Assembly: GCA_040383605.1 (NCBI GenBank)
Contig: JBEIDF010000001.1
Coordinates: 16,797-80,796 of the forward strand
Direction: 5' to 3'
From: M3007 sp040383605
Lineage (GTDB): Bacteria; Bacteroidota; Bacteroidia; Chitinophagales; Saprospiraceae
DNA: 64,000 nt
Shown in pieces: positions 59,982 through 64,000 of this stretch. The position numbers and the translations under genes were made by a program. Under the pieces are notes generated by a model that saw only the letters and a list, made by a program, of their open reading frames with translations, was not told the origin of the DNA and did no database searches. Positions within the stretch are counted from its first letter, which is position 1. Each line of letters opens with the position of its first letter.

Positions 59982-62525
59982 ATGGAAGACCAAAAAGCGC
60001 CTTTACAGCAGCAGCCGGTAGCCGCCGAAGTACCGGCGCCCCCACGGGAGATTGACTTTTCCGCAGCCGACGTCAGCGAGCGGTATGAGGATGTCTTCCA
60101 GATTATTCGTCCGGAGACCTGTCTGGGTGTGCGCTGGCGGGAAAATGCCTACGAGTTCACTTGTGACAATGGCGTTGCGCTCCGCATTCAGGTGCTCACG
60201 AACGCCATCGTCCGGCTGCGGTATAGCCCGAATGGGATCTTCGAGCGGGATTTTTCCTATGCCCTTCAACCTGATTTTGAGGCAGAAAAAGTGACGGTTC
60301 GTTTGTCGGAAACCGACAACGAGTACCTGCTCGTGTCGGATCAACTCCAAATCGTGGTGCGTAAAAAGCACCTGCGGGTGCTGATCTACGATTCCGACGA
60401 CCACCTGCTTTCGGAAGACGAAGTGGGCTACGCTGCCAAGCGCACCGTACTGAAAGGTTGGTGCGAATGCAGCCTGACCAAAAGGCATTTGCGCAAAGAA
60501 GTATATTATGGCTTGGGCGACAAGTCCTGCGGCGCAAATTTACATGGGAAAAAATTCGAAAACTGGTGTACCGATGCTTTTGCCTTCGGCCGGGAATCCG
60601 ACCCGCTGTATAAGGCTGTTCCGTTTTACTATTTTTTGCGCAACGGCAAGGCCGGCGGTATTTTTTTAGACAATACCTTTCGGTCGCACTTCGATTTTAA
60701 CAGCCGCGCCGACGACACGACGCGCTTCTGGTGCGAGGGCGGCGAAATGAACTACTATTTTATCTACGGGCCGGGTTTGTCAGAGGTAAGCGCCGGGTAC
60801 GCCCGCCTTACCGGCTCACACGCGCTCCCGCCGCTGTGGGCGCTCGGCTACCACCAGTGCCGCTGGAGTTATTACCCTTACACCCGGGTACTGGAAATCG
60901 CAGACAAATTTCGCGAACTCGACATTCCCTGCGATGCGATCTATCTGGATATTGATTACATGGACGGTTACCGGTGCTTCACCTGGAACGACGATCATTT
61001 TCCCGACCCTGCGCAGCTGATCGCCGACCTGCGCGCGCGGGGATTTCGCACCGTTACCATGATTGATCCCGGACTAAAAGAAGACCCCGACTACGCCGTG
61101 TACGCAGACGCCTTGGAGAAAGGCTACCTGCTTAAAAACGCCGACGGCCACATCGCCTCCGCGCCTGTTTGGCCGGGTTTTTGCGGTTTTCCCGACTTTA
61201 CCCACCCGGAAGTGCGGCATTGGTGGGGCAATTTGTACGAGGATATGTACCGGGAAAAAGGGGTTGCCGGTTTTTGGAATGACATGAACGAGCCTGCCGT
61301 TTTTCATGTGCACCACAAAACCCTGCCAGACCACGTCCTGCACCATTACGAGGGCGCGCCTTGCGGTCACCGGCGGGCGCACAATATCTATGGATTACAA
61401 ATGGCCCGGGCATCCTGGGAGGGTTTTCGGCGGCTCCAGCCTGAACAACGGCCGTTTTTGCTGAGTCGGGCAAGTTTTAGCGGCGGCCAACGGTACGGTG
61501 CGGTATGGACCGGCGATAACGTGTCCGACTGGGAGCACCTGCAAATCGCCAACGTGCAGTGTGTTCGCCTGAGCGTTTCGGGTTTCTCGTTCTGCGGATC
61601 AGATATCGGCGGCTTTGCCGGCACGGCCGACGGAGAGTTATTTGTCCGCTGGCTTCAATTGGGCGTCTTCCACCCGCTCATGCGCGTGCACAGCATGGGC
61701 CAACATACCGGCGGCGATATGGCGGTGCAGGAAGAGGCCGAGTTGGCGGCGCCCGAGTTGCACCAGACGGATCAGGAGCCCTGGTCGTTTGGCGAAAAAT
61801 ATACGGCGCTGACCAAAAAAGCGATTGAGCTGCGCTATGCCCTGCTGCCGTATCTGTACACCGCGATGTGGCAAAACAGCCGCTCCGGCGTTCCGGTGCT
61901 CCGACACCTCGCATTCGACGATCCGGCCGAACCGCGGCACTGGGACAACGAACGGGATTTTATTTTTGGCGAACACCTGCTTGTTAGCCCCGTGGTGCAA
62001 CCCAAAATCCATCGCCAAATGGTCGTTTTGCCAAAAGGGAACTGGTACAATTTTTGGACAGGCCAGTCCGGAAACGGCGAGATGTTTATAAATATCCTGC
62101 CGGATCAAATCCCGTTCTTCGTCCGCGAAGGCGCCGTATTGCCCATTTATCCGGCGCGGCAATGGACGGATGAAAAACCGGTGGAGGAGCTCACACTATA
62201 TGTCTATTACAAAAACGGCCGGGAGACCAGCCATTTGTACGAGGACGCCGGCGAAGGTTACGCCTATCAACGCGGCGAATATTGCCTGAAATTTTTTGAA
62301 TCCGAGGGATCTGAAACTGGTTTTACGCTTCGTCAGCGCAGGGAAGGCAATTTTTTGCCCACCTACACGCGCGTGAAAATATACCTGGTCGGATTCCCTA
62401 CTTTCGCGCGCCAATGCCGGGTAGATGGTCAGGAGGCGCCCATCAAGGAGATTCGGCTGCGCGACCGCTCGCTTTACACGTTGATGACATCACCCGATTT
62501 TAGTGAAATAGTTTGGAACGTTTGA
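59982..62525 (+). CDS. GH31 family alpha-glucosidase
   Basis: An 847-aa glycoside hydrolase: N-terminal beta-sandwich, (beta/alpha)8 barrel with catalytic nucleophile D434 in 'FWNDMNEPAVF' and acid/base D541 in 'FCGSDIGGFAG', then 'RYALLPYLYTAMWQ' and C-terminal beta domains. Other landmarks are 'LGYHQCRWSYYPYTRV', 'IYLDIDYMDGYRCFTWN' and 'GVFHPLMRVHS'. It hydrolyses terminal alpha-glucosidic bonds of maltose-type oligosaccharides, with no signal peptide, so probably in the cytoplasm. The ATG at 59982 is preferred; a TTG at 59940 would add 14 residues. It sits between two ECF sigma pairs; a GC-rich terminator follows. Confidence 0.93.
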   Translation: MEDQKAPLQQQPVAAEVPAPPREIDFSAADVSERYEDVFQIIRPETCLGVRWRENAYEFTCDNGVALRIQVLTNAIVRLRYSPNGIFERDFSYALQPDFEAEKVTVRLSETDNEYLLVSDQLQIVVRKKHLRVLIYDSDDHLLSEDEVGYAAKRTVLKGWCECSLTKRHLRKEVYYGLGDKSCGANLHGKKFENWCTDAFAFGRESDPLYKAVPFYYFLRNGKAGGIFLDNTFRSHFDFNSRADDTTRFWCEGGEMNYYFIYGPGLSEVSAGYARLTGSHALPPLWALGYHQCRWSYYPYTRVLEIADKFRELDIPCDAIYLDIDYMDGYRCFTWNDDHFPDPAQLIADLRARGFRTVTMIDPGLKEDPDYAVYADALEKGYLLKNADGHIASAPVWPGFCGFPDFTHPEVRHWWGNLYEDMYREKGVAGFWNDMNEPAVFHVHHKTLPDHVLHHYEGAPCGHRRAHNIYGLQMARASWEGFRRLQPEQRPFLLSRASFSGGQRYGAVWTGDNVSDWEHLQIANVQCVRLSVSGFSFCGSDIGGFAGTADGELFVRWLQLGVFHPLMRVHSMGQHTGGDMAVQEEAELAAPELHQTDQEPWSFGEKYTALTKKAIELRYALLPYLYTAMWQNSRSGVPVLRHLAFDDPAEPRHWDNERDFIFGEHLLVSPVVQPKIHRQMVVLPKGNWYNFWTGQSGNGEMFINILPDQIPFFVREGAVLPIYPARQWTDEKPVEELTLYVYYKNGRETSHLYEDAGEGYAYQRGEYCLKFFESEGSETGFTLRQRREGNFLPTYTRVKIYLVGFPTFARQCRVDGQEAPIKEIRLRDRSLYTLMTSPDFSEIVWNV

Positions 62526-62567
62526 GCGTTATCCGACGTGACTTGTAAATTGTTTTAAAAAAAAGAG

Positions 62568-62597
62568 CGCGGCGGGCAACCCCGCCGCCCTGTTTTT
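62568..62597 (+). terminator. Intrinsic terminator after GH31 gene
   Basis: GCGGCGGG and CCCCGCCGC pair around CAA, followed by CCTGTTTTT. It separates GH31 from the second sigma gene. Confidence 0.7.
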
Positions 62598-62622
62598 CAT
62601 CAATTCTTTGTATCCCGAATTC

Positions 62623-63168
62623 ATGCAACAACACAGTGATCAGGATTTGGTCAGCGGCGTGCTCCAAGGCAGCCCGGCGCACCAAAAAGCGCTTTACCAA
62701 AAGTTCAGCGTGCCCATGTTCAGGGTGTTGTTGCGCTTTGCACGCGACCGTTCGGAGGCGGAAGATATGTTGCAGGAAGGCTTTATCCGGGTGTACCGCG
62801 ACATGGCGCAATTCAGAAATGAAGGCGCGCTTGGCGGGTGGATACGCCGGATTATGGTCAACACCGCGCTCAGTCACTTGCGCAAGCAAAAAGACTTTAT
62901 CCAGTCTACCGCCGACTATAACGGTCTGGAACATCGGAGTGCCAGAGAAGAGGATCTTGCAGGAAATATGGATGCGGAACGGCTGCTTAAAATGCTGCAA
63001 AAAATTCCGCCGGGATACCGAACGGTTTTTAATCTGTATGCGATCGAAGGGTATAGCCACGAAGAAATAGCAGAAGAACTGGGTATTTCGATCGGAACCA
63101 GCAAAAGTCAGTTGTTTAAAGCCCGGGAATATTTGAAAAAAATGCTCGATAAATCGTATGTGCAATAA
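62623..63168 (+). CDS. RNA polymerase ECF sigma-70 factor (2)
   Basis: A 181-aa alternative sigma factor. Region 2 is 'ALYQKFSVPMFRVLLRFARDRSEAEDMLQEGFIRVYRDMAQF' and 'LGGWIRRIMVNTALSHLRK'. Region 4 is 'KIPPGYRTVFNLYAIEGYSHEEIAEELGISIGTSKSQLFKAREYLKKML'. It is the same general group as the first sigma gene but clearly different in sequence. The ATG at 62623 (MQQHSDQDLVSG) is chosen over a TTG at 62608. The partner gene follows after 86 bases. Confidence 0.94.
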   Translation: MQQHSDQDLVSGVLQGSPAHQKALYQKFSVPMFRVLLRFARDRSEAEDMLQEGFIRVYRDMAQFRNEGALGGWIRRIMVNTALSHLRKQKDFIQSTADYNGLEHRSAREEDLAGNMDAERLLKMLQKIPPGYRTVFNLYAIEGYSHEEIAEELGISIGTSKSQLFKAREYLKKMLDKSYVQ

Positions 63169-63254
63169 GTAGTTGCGCTATTTCTTAATACAGGCTTGCC
63201 CGCTGTTTCCACGCGATCTTGCCAATAATAGCAGCCTTCGCTGCAAAAACCGAT

Positions 63255-63842
63255 ATGTCCGATCAACACGAACTTCAGTCGCTGGACAAATTGTTCAAAA
63301 AAACGTTTGACGATCTTCCGGATACGCCAACCGCTTCGGGTTGGGATCAACCCAATCCGCGCGTGTGGCAAAATCTGCAATCTGCTATCCGCCCTGCGCC
63401 GACTAAGCGCTGGCGATGGCAATATAGCGCAGCCATTGTCGGTGCAGTCGCAACGGCTGTTGCCATCCTGTACTTCGCTAATCCAGCGTCAAAACAGGAG
63501 GAGCCACCTGCTCCAGCGCCTCAGCCCGAGCAGCGGGTAGCCGTTTCGCCGGCACTTCCGCTGCAAGAAGAAGCTGCTTCGGCAAGCCAGGAAGCGCCTT
63601 CGAGTACATTGATACCAACAGAAACGATACCCGTTGCAGCTACCTCGGAGGGCATGCTCTTGGAAGCAGAAAGGCCGGATATCCCGGGAGCGATCGGACT
63701 CGCAGAGCAATTGCCCGGTACGATTCCCGCTCCGCCGAATACGACAGAGGGGCTAAAAGCAGAACTCGGAACTATTTGGACGCGCCCAGTGGCGCCGCTT
63801 CCTACGCCGGAATTACCTCGGCGGGTGGAAAAAAGGCGGTAA
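63255..63842 (+). CDS. One-TM protein behind ECF sigma 2 (anti-sigma-like; possibly truncated)
   Basis: A 195-aa protein. The cytoplasmic N-terminus (~1-55, 'MSDQHELQSLDKLFKKTFDDLPDTP', 'WDQPNPRVWQNLQSAI') precedes one membrane helix (~59-77, 'YSAAIVGAVATAVAILYFA') and a Pro/Ala/Glu-rich periplasmic tail. It ends RRVEKRR, 19 bases before repeat T2. The layout equals the first 190 residues of the partner at 58540-59802, but the barrel-like domain is absent. Either it is a naturally short anti-sigma or its 3' part was lost when T2 arrived. The ATG at 63255 gives the clean N-terminus. Confidence 0.7.
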   Translation: MSDQHELQSLDKLFKKTFDDLPDTPTASGWDQPNPRVWQNLQSAIRPAPTKRWRWQYSAAIVGAVATAVAILYFANPASKQEEPPAPAPQPEQRVAVSPALPLQEEAASASQEAPSSTLIPTETIPVAATSEGMLLEAERPDIPGAIGLAEQLPGTIPAPPNTTEGLKAELGTIWTRPVAPLPTPELPRRVEKRR

Positions 63843-63860
63843 GGATACAGTCTATTCTTG

Positions 63861-64000
63861 TAACTGGTTAGCAGGATCGCTGTCTGGCCCAAAAAGTCCC
63901 ATTTTCCGCCATACTTTGCGATTTTTTTTGACCGTAGCGCTGCTATGGCCTGCAAAAAATCGCTTCGTCTGGCGAAAAATGGATCCTTTTTTGGCTCAGA
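63861..64000 (+). mobile_element. T-family MITE-like element, copy T2 (cut by window end)
   Basis: The element starts TAACTGGTTAGCAGGATCGC and follows T1 (57749) closely to the window edge, in the same orientation. Its tip stem reads CCGTAGC-GCT-GCTATGG: one arm base differs from T1 but still allows a G-U pair on this strand. The right inverted repeat lies outside the window. Confidence 0.8.

Noticed and set aside
1..64000. tRNA, rRNA, CRISPR array, prophage or integrase gene
   Set aside because: Scanned by eye for T-arm signatures, regularly spaced direct repeats and recombinase motifs; none found.

Overview
The window is chromosomal DNA from a member of the Bacteroidota, most likely the Saprospirales/Lewinella-Haliscomenobacter side of the phylum. 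The evidence is: four secreted proteins with type IX secretion (T9SS) C-terminal sorting domains; a TamL-type lipoprotein BamA homologue; a DUF1800/DUF1501 pair; many lipoprotein signals; ECF sigma factors followed by one-TM proteins; and recurrent TAnnTTTG boxes (the Bacteroidota -7 element) just upstream of genes. No rRNA, tRNA, CRISPR array, prophage or transposase gene was seen. Placement below phylum is inference.

Layout. 1-10 kb: a partial hypothetical gene, yebC, an MBL-fold hydrolase, der, a lipoprotein, an undecaprenyl-phosphate sugar transferase and smc. 10-24 kb: a secreted M16 peptidase, a divergent PurN-like protein, two YceI-like genes (one cut short at a repeat), a beta-barrel protein, waaA, an amidase, an EGLN/PHD-like 2OG oxygenase in an operon with kbl, tamL and a SpoU rRNA methyltransferase. 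24-34 kb: a lemA/TPM/ygcG membrane cluster, fbaA, trxB, a beta carbonic anhydrase, topA, small membrane proteins and a one-domain asparaginase. 34-43 kb: penicillin acylase, ferritin, GH25 lysozyme, paaG, RNase D and a double-ATPase ABC protein. 43-54.7 kb: cell-surface genes, namely two tandem PA-domain/T9SS paralogues, a BNR-like T9SS protein, DUF1800/DUF1501, a secreted protein and a VWA protein. 54.8-57.7 kb: a run of small lipoproteins and secreted proteins. 57.9-63.9 kb: two ECF sigma/one-TM partner pairs around a GH31 alpha-glucosidase.

The least ordinary content is non-coding. Three families of short (about 150-170 bp) hairpin-folding, inverted-repeat-ended elements resembling MITEs are spread through intergenic gaps. 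They are called here R (14.6, 17.4, 26.6 kb), S (17.7, 29.9, 54.8 kb) and T (57.8, 63.9 kb). R and T have unrelated ends but share an internal core of about 80 bp. Its central stem-loop has different sequences in the two families yet stays paired, including wobble pairs that all fit the same strand. One R copy forms the 3' end of a truncated yceI gene. The two T copies are direct repeats flanking the sigma/GH31 module. Many gene ends carry clear intrinsic-terminator hairpins, listed individually.

Start codons were moved from the longest open frame wherever a conserved N-terminus, signal peptide or tight junction supports it. All similarity statements rest on reading motifs by eye; no database was searched.
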